Part shown: positions 12,601 to 23,607 of the stretch, piece by piece
Numbering within the stretch: the first letter of the stretch is position 1
Layout of the letters: each line of letters opens with the position of its first letter
Source of the DNA: Aplysia californica
Lineage: Eukaryota; Mollusca; Gastropoda; Aplysiida; Aplysiidae
NCBI RefSeq assembly: GCF_000002075.1
Contig: NW_004797401.1
Span: 1,104,543-1,168,542 of the forward strand
Length of the DNA stretch: 64,000 nt
Reading direction: 5' to 3'
Notes under the pieces: generated by a model
What the model was told of the DNA's origin: nothing
Databases searched by the model: none
The model's input: only the letters and a program-made list of their open reading frames with translations
Program-made: the position numbers and the translations under genes

Positions 12601-15600
12601 TGTGTAGTGACTCTAGTGAAACCAGCAGCACTTCTGGGAGTGGCAAAGAGTACAACTGTCAGGAGGATGTCTTCTCGGACACTGGTCAGCCCCCGCCTTC
12701 CCCACACCCCCAGGCTTCTTCCCAATTAAATTCGGTGTCCAGTAACTGTTTTGACTCTGAGGAGGCACCTGAGTCGTCTTCCTATGGTGACTTTGATGAG
12801 CAAGCTCTTAGAATTGCCAGTGAGATATACTTATCGAAAGGGGTGAAGTCATCTCGGGTATATGAGATACCGCCTCTAGAGACAATACCAGAACACCAGC
12901 CAATGCCAGCAATCTCGGAAGATCCAGTCCCTACCCCATCATCGGACACGAGCTCGGTGGAGGTGAAGTATGACGACCTCTTTAGCAGCGACGGTTACGA
13001 GTGGGACGACTTTTTCGACGATCCTCTCATGGGTAAGGAAATGGAGGGCAATCACTCATTTCAGGAGCAGCAGCCACTGTTTCGCGACTCCGATGTCTCA
13101 GACTGGTCATTAGACATTGATTCTGAGAGCATACACAGCAGCAGCAGTCTCCAGTCCAGAATCTCGGAAGACCTACCAGTCAATAAGTCCACCATGTCTG
13201 ATGTAGCATTGGACAATTCACTAGACTCCGACAAAAGCGTGCGGTGCAAATCAGACTCAGAATTACTAGTCTCATCCTCAGCTTCTCATTCCAGGGGCCG
13301 TACAATCTCAGGAAAATCTCTAGTCTCCAGTATTTTAGCCCAGCGCAGTATTAACCCGCTGACTGGCTCCTCTCAACGACGGCCAAACACGGAAACGGGC
13401 AACACCAGCTTTTATTCTTTCACAGAGGACTTTGACACAGACACAGACACCTCCTCTGAGGGTCCCCTGAGCCCTACTGGGGCTTCTCAGAACACCAAAC
13501 CCCAAGAGCCAGTCTCCTCCAATTCCTCCTCAATATCTTTACCATCCTTACCGTCCATACCTTCCTCATCGTCCCCTGTACTGCTTGATTCTTCCTTCCT
13601 CTCTTCTCCTCACATTGGTCCTCCTACTCCTGCTCAATTTTCCTTCCCCTCCCCTTCCTCCTCCCACTCCTCATTCATAAGTGAGATCTCAGAAGTGCAT
13701 CGTGGCTCACCTCCTGATGTCCTCCCTGGCCCAAGCATGGGGTCAGACCTCTGGCTTGAGGTAAACTCTTCATCATCATAGTGCATGGCACTCACCTTGT
13801 CTCTACTACTTCTTTTGTGATTTTTTTGGCTGATGTGTTATGGCTGTTCTGTTATTTTTTTAGTTCATGGCACAACTATTGACTTCTGTGTACATGATAT
13901 GATTGGGCGGTATGACACAATTTTAATATTAGCCTTTTGGCTTTTGTTAGTGGACCCACCAAAAAGTGAAGGTATAATGTTAATTTTGTTGCTGAGTGAA
14001 GGTTTTCTCCTAGGTCTGTCTTCCTCTTCCTCTCTGTTCTTTCTTTATTTTAATAACCCCATTTCTCCTTTGTTTAAGTCCCCCGAAAGAAGAGCAAAGT
14101 TCTTACAAAAGAACAATAGTTTGATCTCTTCTTTGGACGAAAACATAGAGAACGCTGATTTCAGAGATTGACTCAGTAAGTGATGATAGGTATAAAAATT
14201 CCCTTATGATTTCCAACTTGCCCCCTCATAGAGCTGGCAGACTGCAGGCGGCTTTAAGCCCTGATCGGCGCTGTTGGCTTTATCGGAATCCGAACTACAT
14301 TCTTATTACGCCGAAAAACTGCGAAGGGCGCCTCGCTGTCAACTCGCAACCTCAGTGCATTCTTTTTTTTAACAGTGAAAATGTGACTTTTTCTTAAGCT
14401 CACTCTTTGTTGTGAACCGTTTTCACTGTTATTAAAAATGGAGATACGACAAGAAAGCACTGAGGTCGCAAACTCTCAATGCAGTCTCGCCGTCACCAAC
14501 GCGGGTTCAGCGGTTTGCATGACGGCATCCGACTGGACAGGGGACAATTTTAAAAGGTCATTTTAGAGCTGGTGCTTCACGTAGACAAAAATTAATTACA
14601 TTTTTAAAATCAGCGTCGTCAAATTAGGGTGGCAACAAAGCAGAATTACATTTTAAGCAATATTTTAGGAAATTCGTGTTTTTCGCCCCCAAATAAATGC
14701 TTCATATTCATAAATACCAGCTGTGTTGTGGTGGAATTTTTTTCATGGATCTAGATCTAGGTCTTAGGCGCCTTCTATGTGGAGTCGAGCAAACACCTAC
14801 TGGCGCCTGTCAGTGTCGATGTTCAGCCGCTTAAGTTTCAGCATTCTCTATGTTTTCGCCCTATCGAATGCAAATATTTTGTGCCAAGGCTTTTCAGCAA
14901 ACTTTTGTTGTCTGTCCTATGAATTAAAGAAGTTAATCAGATAGCCGGACCAATCATCATGAACATGGAGAGGAAAATGAAGTGCCTTTGTGTTGGTAAT
15001 TTGCTTTCCGTTTTTGCCTTGCCCTTTGCTGTATTTGTCCATACTTTTTCAAATTATACCAGTCTCGTTCTACACCCATACTAATGTGAAGGATTGTTGG
15101 GGGTTTTTTTGTTTGTTTTTTATTTAAATACTTTTTTTTTGTTAGTTTCTGGTTTGTGTTCTTTTCTTTTTTTAAAATAAAGTCCCGTTTAACAAGGATA
15201 TATGCATGTTATAATACGACAAGGTGTATGCCCTTCCATCACCCAGACTAGACAGTTTATTATAGTGCATCCATTTATTTAATTTGTGGTGGTGTTCACC
15301 CCTATATTCCTGGTCATAGTCCCGAGTTTAGTGTAGAATTCTTCCTCATAAATTACCATGAAGGGAGTGGGTACTCAGCTCTGGTCTGTCCTTATTACTT
15401 TTTTTCAGGTGTTTCTATTCATTTCAGCTAATCTGCTTCTTATTGCAGTTTGTCAGAAAATTACAACTCAACTTGATGAATAGGGAATAAGGACAAGTGT
15501 AGATTCAGTATGTTTTTACTACGCTTGGGTCTTTTTGCTGTTCACACAGTACGTTTTTCTTTTTCTAGTTTCTCTCTTTAATCATGCTTCAATATAAATG

Positions 15601-18600
15601 TTTGGTCTGGGCATGATTGCCCCCTCTATACTTTGGTAGCTTCCAGTTGGCTGTGCCTGCATCCTTGTCTTTCCTTACTGTTTTTCTGTTCAACCAACTT
15701 CAGTGCAATGGTATCTGGACTCTGGGGCCACACGCATTCCTTCTTCTCTTCTCGGCGCTTTCTAGCAGTGTCTCATTCTTTGACATTCTTACTTGTAGTT
15801 CAGGTTTATTTGTCAGTGCACGAAAGTATTCCTTTAATTCAGCATAGATTGTAATTCAAAGCATGGTCCAGATTTCTCTCTTTCTGTCTTGCTATCAATT
15901 CAAAGTTAAGTTGTTATTTTTTTGACAGTGGTTCATGACTTCCAGTGGTCACACTAATATAACGAAGTTTTTATGTCAGTGATTAGTGACATTTTTTTTA
16001 ACCTATGGAATTTATTTTTAAATTTTCTCAATGGGATATTATGATGTTGCAAAATGTTGAAATTTACAGTGCAAATTCAAATATACTTACACAAGAGAGA
16101 ACAGCCTGGTTCCAATCTGATTCTTTTACTTGCAACTGTTGTTCTGTTTGCCTGTTCAGTTGCGCCATAGTTGAAAGTGACCACAGTGGACATTCATTTG
16201 CACTAAGCTGTTGTGTATTTGTTGTCAGTTTGTGTGTTTATAAACTTGAAAAAGCAAATGGTTATTGGTTAAGCATAATACCCAATCACACTTACTTTGC
16301 CATCGTGGCGTTTTTTCTCCTTCTCTCCAAAAATCTGCTAACATCCTCAGCATGAGCTCAAATGAGCTGGCTCAAGCAGGACTAGAAGAAATTAAATCAT
16401 AATTGAGGTCTTTTAAAGCATTTCATAGGAAATTTGTAAACTTAAGGTTTAAAGTATAATTTGTAGCAATTTCTCAAAACAAATAAAGAACGTTTGGAGT
16501 TGATGGCTAGCATTTTAAGATTTAAGTTTTCTTGCTTATGTCTCAGCTTTTGCTTTTATTGAAGTCGTTTTTTGGCGCTGATGCTCACGGATATTGCTTT
16601 GGGTGATTCAGTGATACAGTGATGAACAACATGAGTGTACTATTAGATTTGATTTTTTTTAAATCTCACCTTTCACCCCAAGCAGGCAAGGTTGATGAAA
16701 CTGATTGGCTGTTCCACCAACAGGGTGTGTTCCCTCCCATCAGATAGGGTTCCACTGATGCACCACTACCTCTTTGACAAAGGGTGGCATGCTTTCTTCG
16801 TTCCTAATAAATATTATATTTTCCTCCAGCTCTCTTTCCTGACAATCTGTTGAGTGAGAGTAGCATCTAGGAACAGCTAAACGTTCTAAACCCAAGTGTT
16901 GAGCTCAGCTTAAGACTATTAGTTGGGTTATTTTTTTGTCGAGCTGAGAGTTCAAAGTTTACCCCTGAAAATGAAAAGGATGTCACCTTTCTCCAAGCTA
17001 CGCGAGTTTAACTAAAGTACCAGAGAGCTTTGGGCTGCGAAGGTAAAACTTTGCAGTATTTAATAGTACTTGAGAACCAAATACACAGTTTAAAGGAGAA
17101 AATGCGAATTGTCTCAAAAGGATATGTGTGAGGGTAATTTACCTTAAAGCAAGAGTCGTTTTTGGACTGGCATAATAGATTCAGGCATCCATTGCTTTTT
17201 TTTTTTTTTTTAATATTTGAAAGGGTAGGAGTTGGGGAGATAATTTTTTCAGACATGATTCCATGGCTGCCAGAAAGTATTTTGTTGTCCTGTGGTTTAT
17301 ACAGTGGATGTTTGCATTTTTTAGAATGATTTAGAAATCAAGGCAGCTAGTTTTCATAAGGGGGCTACCTATTTTTGTAGTTCTTGGATCTCCTGCTAAT
17401 AATTGAACTAACTTGTTGTAATTTCATCCTGTTTCCTGACTACTCATGATCATTGTTATTTGAAACAGTTGGGGGGGGGGGGTTGAAGTATAATTTTGAT
17501 TGTTTTGCATGATTGTATATATATATGCACAAATTGTTTATGCCTCGCAAAGACTCTGAAATGGAAGGGCAGATTATTGGCTCTGTTTTCGATTGTTTTG
17601 TTTGATCTCATGTCCCATCAAGAGTCTGCAAAAGAAAAAAACCACACTTTTATCATTTCACATTCTTTCATTTAAAATATGACTTCCCCACCAGTGCTTA
17701 TAGTATAGCCTTTGCTCCTGGTCTAGATGTTAGGGGTAGTAAGCTGTGAGATCTTTTGTTTTCATTGCAATAATTTTTTTAACGTATGTATCACAAATTT
17801 TCCCACAGGAATGTGATGCCCTCCTTTTTTTTTTTTTCAGGCTACCATTTGACACTTTTGAAGGCACTTTTAATTGTTTAAATCCTTTCCAGTCTCTTAA
17901 TTTTGATGGGGTACACTTTGTATTTGTGTTTGGGAAAGCCAGCTCTTCTTCAGATTTCTGTTATGAAGGTGTCTTTATTGTGCACAATAGAAATGCAGGA
18001 CTTCAAATTTTGTATCCTTTTTAACAAACTAAATGCTCAGTCCAACTTACCTTCTGATCTGGATTTGAAAATGCCTGGTCAGTTTGTTGATACAGATTTT
18101 TCATGATTTAGGAAGTGGGATCAAACAAAACAGATGAGGCAGTCCCCGTCCCAATTCACTGTCTTTGTATTTTCTCACAAGCGTTGTGCAAACTGTGGCG
18201 GTTCTCATAGTTAGTTATGTTGTGTTGTACATTTATATTGCGATGCTGAGACCACGAGTTGAGCTGCATGTTGTGTTTGTGTGTTTTGTTGCTCTTAGTC
18301 ATAAAGCACTTAACTGCGTTGGAAAGAAGAATGCAGAAAGCTGGTTATTTGCTTACCGTCACGGTTTTTGATGCACATCTTGTAAACTCTTTCCTATGAT
18401 GAATGTCTATGTTGTCAGTGGAATGTGGTCACAAAATTATTTGTTCAATGTAAATATTTTTTTCATTCATGTTATAAATTAGGGGTGAGAAGATATGTTG
18501 GTAGTGCCATTTTAAGGAGATTTCAGAAATTCTGAGGTTTGAGGTTTTTTTCTGCATTTTTTGTCAACAATGTTGTTCTTCATACAAGACTCTTTATGTC

Positions 18601-20706
18601 AGCTGTCAGTTCAGTTTTGTTCTCAATCTAACAAATTCAAAGAGTCTGTCGTCTAAGGAGCAGCTCTGGTTATGCTTAAATACATATTTATATGTCATCC
18701 TGTTTACAGCAGCACCTGAAAATGTTTATCATAACTCGCGGGGGAGGGGGAGGCTGTTGCCGTTATTCAATATTTTTTATTATTATTTTAATTTTTGTTC
18801 ATAACCTATTAGATTGCTTAATTATGTATCTATGGAGGGTGTCAATGCTAAACGTCTCTTTTTTCCTTCATGGGTTTTTGGTGCTTATTCGAAATATTTT
18901 CTCATCTTTTTGTCATTATATTTAACTTGGTGCTTGGAGTTTCATTAGTTTTACCTATCGATAATGCAATGTTTTATTGCGTTTAGAATTAAAACAGCAC
19001 CTAAACCTAAACAACTAGTCCCTCTATAAATTAGTTGTTACTTATAAGTAGTAATGCTGGAGAGCTATTGCTCATATAAAAGTCAGTATTATCAAATTAG
19101 TAGAGAAAGACATTTCTGTGGAGATTTGAGATGAAACATTAATTAGTGGCATTTGGCTCTGGCCAAGCACTAACTACTCTATATGTGTCTATATTTTTGT
19201 TACATCTTATTTATAAGTACTTTTTCTTTCTTTTCCATCACAAAGCACAGCTGAAGTTTTGCAATGACTCCACTTAATAGGCCTTGTTGTGAATGGCATT
19301 TTACATGTTCTGTCATTTACCTCAAAGAAAAGAATCCTTTGTAAAATATAAATTGCTGTTGAGAAATTTGCTCTCTCCACGTACTCTTCAAACCATGAAT
19401 TGGACTGTAGTCATTCTAATAACTATAATTTTTTTAAAGATTCGAGAAATCTGTAATATTTGAAGGTAATATAATGTATATATATCATATTACTTTACTT
19501 CTACAACTGCAACACTGGAAATACTTCATTCTCGGGAGAGGGGGGGGGATTAGGGTAGTATAGTAGTCACAACACCTACCTCATAGTCAGGTGGTTTTTG
19601 TTTCAGTTTCGGTTAGCCTATCCAGATTTTCTCTGAAACTTTTGAGCGCTCTTCTGGTTGGTTTTTCCGGATAGATGAGAGTGGATGTAAAAAGCATAGA
19701 TTTATTTAGCCTAACTGCACTGAAAAAGACCTATAAATATGATGAGATGAACATCAAATACAAAAGTGGAGGTATCATGTAGCAACAAAACCAGTAATTT
19801 GAGTTTAGTGATGACCATTGATCTCACTGACATAAGTAGGGTGTACACTTAAAGTTTTGATCTGGAGACCCATACATTGTGTATGTTATGTTGGGCTGGT
19901 CCCACGCTTGAGTACTGCGCCAGGGGACCAAGATGACGTATTTGTTCTGTTGGGATTGGTGATGAGCCTGTTTTGCAACCAACAGCGTTCTATTAAGTGG
20001 AGTTTATTGCTACTCAGATAGCTATTCTAGAGACCACTTAAAGTAAAGCTGTAGCATCTAGTTTTGTTGTTGTTGTTTTTTTTCTTTTTAGTTCATGTTA
20101 ACAATATTGAAGGAAACACCAGAGTTGACATTAAAAGTGAAGTTTTTGTAAAGTTCAAGACTGATTTTATTGATACAGTTTAAAAGAGTTTTCATTTTAT
20201 TTTTTATTGGTATTTTCTTTGATTAGTTAAAAAGAAGTTTAATGAGCAAGTTTACCATTAATGAGTTTTAAAATGATCTTTCGTACAATGTCTTTTTAAA
20301 AAAAGACCTTTATATTTTATTATACCAAAATTCTTATTATCCCCTGCTTGACCAGTTGCTATCAACTATCAACTTTATATTGAATTATTAGAATGTCAGG
20401 GAAATGCAACAGGTATTTTTCTAACACATTGTCAATTCAACTCATGGCCAAGTCTTTAACTGTTTTTGTTTTCTCTCCTCCTTGTCCCGCCCACAGAAGA
20501 CCGGAGCAACGGCTCCTAGCGCTCAAATTAACCAGGACATTTCTTCTGACTTAATGGGAGACCTCCTTGGCAGTGCCCCCTCCCTGGCAGAGAGTGTTGG
20601 CAGCTCTGACAACGAGACTTTGGCCGCGCCCAAGGAAGATGATGCTGGTGACAGTGAGCAAGCTGCAACTACTGAGTCTGGAGTCGGGTCTCTGATAGAC
20701 TTCTAG
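599..20706 (+). CDS. LMTK: Lemur tyrosine kinase (LMTK/AATK family), 3' part of gene
   Basis: Join 599-686, 4629-4762, 6420-6504, 6984-7102, 7771-7920, 10328-13760, 20497-20706: about 1405 residues, open at the 5' end. All junctions are GT-AG and in frame. Seen: kinase region from LLSLLGQCTEAAPYLVILES, through the catalytic loop HNDLAVRNC (Asp kept, HRD Arg replaced by Asn), GDYG in place of DFG, RWMAPES, and the C-lobe CW-x-PGERP. HxDLAxRNC plus GDYG is the LMTK signature (human HSDLALRNC, GDYGLA). The >1100-residue tail is rich in Ser, Asp and Glu. Vertebrate LMTKs are membrane-anchored kinases of endosomes and neurons. The membrane segment, Gly loop and ATP-binding Lys must lie in exons left of the window. 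The family call is firm; whether it corresponds to LMTK1, 2 or 3 cannot be said, and invertebrates usually have one. Confidence 0.92.
902..3176 (+). mobile_element. Decayed hAT-like element, related to the one at 8343
   Basis: Ends AGGGCTGCC (902) and GGCAGCCCT (to 3176) are inverted. Bases about 1505-2040 are a diverged direct copy of 8500-8965; both contain 'gacccgagaaaat', 'ctactttcgctttc' and 'atcgtgaccgg'. No coding frame survives. The block similarity is solid; the outer ends rest on only about 9 bp. Confidence 0.5.
2950..3003. repeat. (CA)n-type microsatellite region
   Basis: Short CA-rich stretch within the decayed element, in the first intron seen. Confidence 0.6.
3677..4488 (+). 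mobile_element. 812-bp TA-flanked element, CAGTCGAACC family (copy A)
   Basis: Left end TAGTCGAACCTCTGTAAGAC after TA. Right end ...TTCGACTG before TA (4489-4490). Full-length relative of copy B (31293-32080) and of the inverted copy C (62886-63434). No ORF. TA target and CAGT-starting ends suit a Tc1/mariner-pogo type; the superfamily is inferred. Confidence 0.8.
4629..4762 (+). CDS. LMTK: LMTK exon (kinase helix D/E)
   Basis: Acceptor ttttgcag, donor gtaagt. Starts on a full codon with GNLKTFLMENRPEA and runs to CLHRHDYLH; it ends two bases into the Asn codon of the HND catalytic loop. 134 nt. Confidence 0.9.
6420..6504 (+). CDS. LMTK: LMTK exon (catalytic loop and GDYG)
   Basis: Acceptor ttctcag, donor gtatgg. 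Completes the Asn codon, then DLAVRNCVVMGDHNVKIGDY and GISDVLFK. Carries the catalytic Asp and the magnesium-binding Asp (DYG). Confidence 0.92.
6984..7102 (+). CDS. LMTK: LMTK exon (activation segment, APE)
   Basis: Acceptor tctctacag, donor gtatgt. Encodes EDYFDTGKELLPIRWMAPES and on to KTSDVW. KEDY after the activation loop, LPIRWMAPE and SDVW match receptor-type kinase subdomains VIII-IX. Confidence 0.93.
7201..7448 (+). mobile_element. 248-bp TTAA-flanked MITE (piggyBac-like)
   Basis: Starts TTAACCCTATCCGTGCA and ends TGTACGGAGAGGGTTAA. The inverted ends match apart from a few bases, and TTAA sits at both outer edges. TTAA target duplication is the piggyBac hallmark. Non-coding, in an LMTK intron. 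Confidence 0.75.
7771..7920 (+). CDS. LMTK: LMTK exon (kinase C-lobe)
   Basis: Acceptor catgccacag, donor gtaagt. Encodes SFGIVMWEILSLGEQPYSML and on to PFKEDL. Ends two bases into the Leu codon completed by the next exon. Confidence 0.93.
8343..10034 (+). mobile_element. hAT-like DNA transposon remnant with BED-finger piece
   Basis: Inverted ends AGGGTGGCAAGGGAATTC and (reversed) AGGGTAGCCAGGGAAATC. The flanks share CTATA, possibly a worn target repeat. Bases 9479-9750 read EWLSDPKYSE, one TGA, LMEYPNDKSKFRCKFCSQVY: the Trp-rich, CxxC BED-like zinc-finger start of hAT-type transposases. Bases 9907-9960 read PFYVILFDESRN, a second motif of the same proteins. The rest of the transposase is missing, so the copy is dead. 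Lies in the intron before the large LMTK exon. Confidence 0.65.
10141..10157. repeat. Poly-C tract
   Basis: Homopolymer C run in the intron upstream of the large LMTK exon. Confidence 0.8.
10328..13760 (+). CDS. LMTK: LMTK large exon: kinase end and acidic tail
   Basis: Acceptor cttcaaacag at 10327. Starts with one base finishing Leu, then STIMTQCWKNPGERPDIEQI, the end of the kinase. About 1100 residues of Ser/Asp/Glu-rich tail follow. Seen in the tail: FGDF (11235-11246), DFTDF (11277-11291), NDFSDF (11391-11408), YGDF (12783-12794) and the block YEWDDFFDDPLMG (from 12996). FGDF and YGDF fit the adaptin gamma-ear motif (aromatic-G-[DE]-[FLM]). The DFxDF forms resemble AP-2 appendage ligands. 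Donor GAG|gtaaac starts at 13761 on a full codon. Without splicing, the frame runs on to TAG at 13779-13781. The ATG at 10287 is intronic and is not the start. No clear PP1-docking RVxF motif was seen. Confidence 0.92.
13761..13781 (+). CDS. LMTK: Alternative LMTK end by intron retention
   Basis: If the donor at 13761 is not used, the reading frame adds VNSSSS and stops at 13779-13781. This would give a shorter protein without the last-exon peptide. The sequence cannot say whether such an mRNA is made; the strong donor and the in-frame last exon favour splicing. Confidence 0.25.
   Translation, partial: VNSSSS
14079..14175 (+). CDS. LMTK: Possible LMTK cassette exon with its own stop
   Basis: A long pyrimidine-rich tract ends in tgtttaag at 14078. 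A perfect donor gtaagt starts at 14176. Entered in the phase left by the large exon, it reads SPERRAKFLQKNNSLISSLD and ENIENADFRD, then TGA at 14169-14171. The other two phases stop early. Inclusion would replace the last-exon C terminus with a basic 30-residue one. Splice signals, coding-like composition and correct phase are seen; use is inferred. Confidence 0.45.
14176..20496 (+). other. Long last LMTK intron, no other gene seen
   Basis: AT-rich non-coding sequence between the putative cassette exon and the last exon. Apart from the fold-back at its start and short G runs near 17470 and 19540, I see no repeats or exons. Open frames here are short and lack coding character. Confidence 0.6.
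14315..14500. repeat. Fold-back (imperfect inverted repeat)
   Basis: The arms GCAACCTCAGTGC and GCACTGAGGTCGC face each other, with AACAGTGAAAA and TTTTCACTGTT inside them. Weaker pairing extends outward. It lies about 140 bp after the putative cassette exon. Probably an old MITE; a structured intron RNA is the alternative. Confidence 0.55.
20497..20706 (+). CDS. LMTK: LMTK last coding exon
   Basis: Acceptor after a pyrimidine tract (cgcccacag, ends 20496). Joined in phase to GAG at 13760, it reads KTGATAPSAQINQDISSDLM and onward, with acidic and leucine-rich GDLLGSAPSL, and ends GVGSLIDF with TAG at 20704-20706. Base composition is more GC-rich than the flanking intron. The terminal SLIDF and DLMGDLL look like short trafficking-type hydrophobic/acidic motifs; this is an inference. 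Confidence 0.8.
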   Translation, partial: KTGATAPSAQINQDISSDLMGDLLGSAPSLAESVGSSDNETLAAPKEDDAGDSEQAATTESGVGSLIDF

Positions 20707-22325
20707 TAGCAAAGTTTTACCGATCAATGGTGCTGCTGATGTTCGATAGCCAAGTTTGTTTTGTACTTAACATATCACTTAGTACTTCATATATTTATAT
20801 AAGTATATCTATTATGTATAGTTTAAGAGGTGTGACTTTAGTGTACCCATGACACATGTTGGTGCATGAGTTTATAGAGTTGTGTTATTATATTAATAGA
20901 GGTGCTTTGGGTTGTGTTTGTTGTTTAGATTTATCAGTTTGTTGGTTTGTTTTGTTTTTTGGGGGGTGGGGAGGGGGGGGGGGTATTTCAAGCAAAGCAA
21001 AGTTAAGTGAGTAATGAATTGAATAAGCAAGCATTACTTTGGTGTCATTTCAGTACCGTAATGGGTTGTTGATTATGCATTTTGTTTAGCATCCATGGGC
21101 ATTTTTGCAAAGAGATGTTTAACGTTTACCTTGTGGACATGAGCCCAATATGCTGATTTGAGCATAATAATTTTGTAATCTAATGTTAACTTCTTGGGCA
21201 TTAACTTCAGCACTGTATTGGGAAAGTAGAGATTTTAGTTATATTGACAAACAGCTTTTCTCACAGCTGTATGAAAACTTGCTGTTCTAATTTTGTGTTA
21301 GGGGTAGCGTTCACAAATTCTTTAAGATTGTGATGGTAATGTATTTTTACGCAAATTTCCGGCCTATAAGGCGCAATGTTTTCTGAGCAAACTGGTCACT
21401 GTGCCTTAATAGTTGAGATTCTTTTATGAGCAGATACAAAAAGTAAATAAACATGTATTGGAATAAGTCATTTGCTTTGGGATTTGCAAAACTCGCATAA
21501 TAGACAACACTCTCACATCATCTTTGTTATAAAATTTCATTCTACTGCTTCAGAAAGTTGAGGTGTGTGATTTTTATTGTTTATATTATAATGATCCCAA
21601 AGTTGTTCTCTGCGTCTTTATACATGTGTCCTATCAGATGTAAGCGCCTTACTTACTTGTGGCCAAGTTACAAAACTCTTGGAAAAACATCAGAGCACTA
21701 CTCATGCTGTATGCCACCTTATAAGCCAGAAATTACAGTAGCCAACTGAGTGCTCTGTGTGCCTGATTGTTCCTAATGCTACAAATTCTAATGTAAACAT
21801 AAAAGTTGTAAAAATATGTTTTGTGCTAATTTGCTCCATGCATTAAATTGAATTGCTGTGTAGTTTTGAAAAAAAAATTTGGAGCATCTTCATGATGGTC
21901 ATTTTGTGCACTGAGCATGGCAGCATTACACTTTGTCCCCTGTCTTTCAAAATATTGTGTATACCTTTGTACCGGTACCATATGTTCTGGGTATGTTTAC
22001 CTGCAGATGTCATTATGGATGAAAAGCTGTGAATATTAAATTCACAAACGTCCTATCGTTGTGTGTAAGTGCAAGTCTTGTGAGTGCCTGTGTAAAAAGA
22101 TTGTGAAAGCGTGGTTTTGCCTAATCAATCAGCTTGCTTTGCACTTCCCTTTTTGTCATTGTGATTTTTCTAGAAATTTTTTCCTTTGTGATGCATCTGA
22201 TCTCTAAACTAAACAACACCAAGGGAGAAAATGTTTTGCTGTCAGATGTGCAGTAAGTCCAGATAACATAAAGGTCTGTAAAGAAAAAGGTTTTGGAATA
22301 CTGGTATCAAACAGTTAACACATTT

Positions 22326-22331
22326 AATAAA
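22326..22331 (+). other. Candidate poly(A) signal for LMTK
   Basis: AATAAA followed within 40 bp by a T/GT-rich stretch (ttttctgttcgtatt, cttgtgtgttg). It would give a 1.6 kb 3' UTR. Other AATAAA sites at 21446 and about 24900 are alternatives. Confidence 0.35.
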
Positions 22332-22673
22332 GCTAGGTCTTTTCTGTTCGTATTTATGCATAGTCTTGTGTGTTGCGCAATTTATGATTCCAGAGTGCAA
22401 TTGCTACATGAAATCCATAACTAAATATAGATCCAATTGATGACTTGAGATGTCTAATTATCTTCGATGAAGGTAGTTATTCTCAACTTAGCTGCAGGGT
22501 TACCAATAGTGCCTTCCCAAGATTTCTCAAGAAAAAAATTCCTCGCCCACCGATGAAGATAGTGGGATGACTGAAAAATTTCAAATCTATTTATGTTGCT
22601 CGATACTGTAATGTGCTTTCTTATGATGAAACTGTCTTGAGAAGACTCCTCTGTAGTAGGTGAACAAGGATCT

Positions 22674-22675
<2 letters not shown>

Positions 22676-22757
<82 letters not shown>

Positions 22758-22764
22758 GCTCTCT

Positions 22765-22819
<55 letters not shown>

Positions 22820-22858
22820 GCTCTCTATGATCTATCTCTCTTCTCTGTCTCTCTCATT
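22676..22858. repeat. (TC)n microsatellite
   Basis: Nearly pure CT dinucleotide for about 75 bp, then interrupted CT for about another 105 bp. Confidence 0.95.
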
Positions 22859-23607
22859 TTGTTTTAACTTTCTTTGCTGAAATAGGATTTTTGACCATCA
22901 TCAAGATTACGGTATGCGTATAGTTGGTGTGTCAAAGATGTTGTAGCTGTATCCAAATAATGTAGATATGTGTTTTTGTTTTAACACTTTCACTAGCATT
23001 TTTTAGGTTCATGGGAGAAAATATTGAGTATAATATTTTGTTCCTTTTGTCCCTTGAGAGGCTGAAACGTAGAGAGCATTTCTGTTTCTGAATTCAGTGA
23101 AGAGCACATAGTTTAAGTAGCTGGTGGCATAATCATATAATGTCATAGCTTTTACGGGCTATCCAAATCCAACTGTTGACGTCAATAAACATTTTCTGGC
23201 TGTCACTGGACTATATAAGTTAGTTTTATATCAGGTTCAAGTATGAGGTTTAACATTACCCTTAGTTGTTCTCCCATCTTCTTTGTTTATCCTTATTGTC
23301 TAGGAAAAGGTTTCAAGTCATGATCTACACTATATGAGAAAAGGTTCAGGCGCAGTATTTTTCACAAATTATGATGTTTCAAAAGTCATATGTGACACAC
23401 TGTCATACTGTGATAAAAAAAGTGTCAACATGTTCTTAATGTTAACTAAGATTGGGTTTGTTCTATGGGTAGTTTGACTAGAGTTATGCAGGGCAAAACT
23501 TCTCTTGCACATGAATGAGGATTAGGAAATTTGAAAATGCCGGTAACTGGAACTAGGTTTTTGATCAGAGCAAAAATAACAGTTTGTTCCATACAGTATA
23601 TGATATG

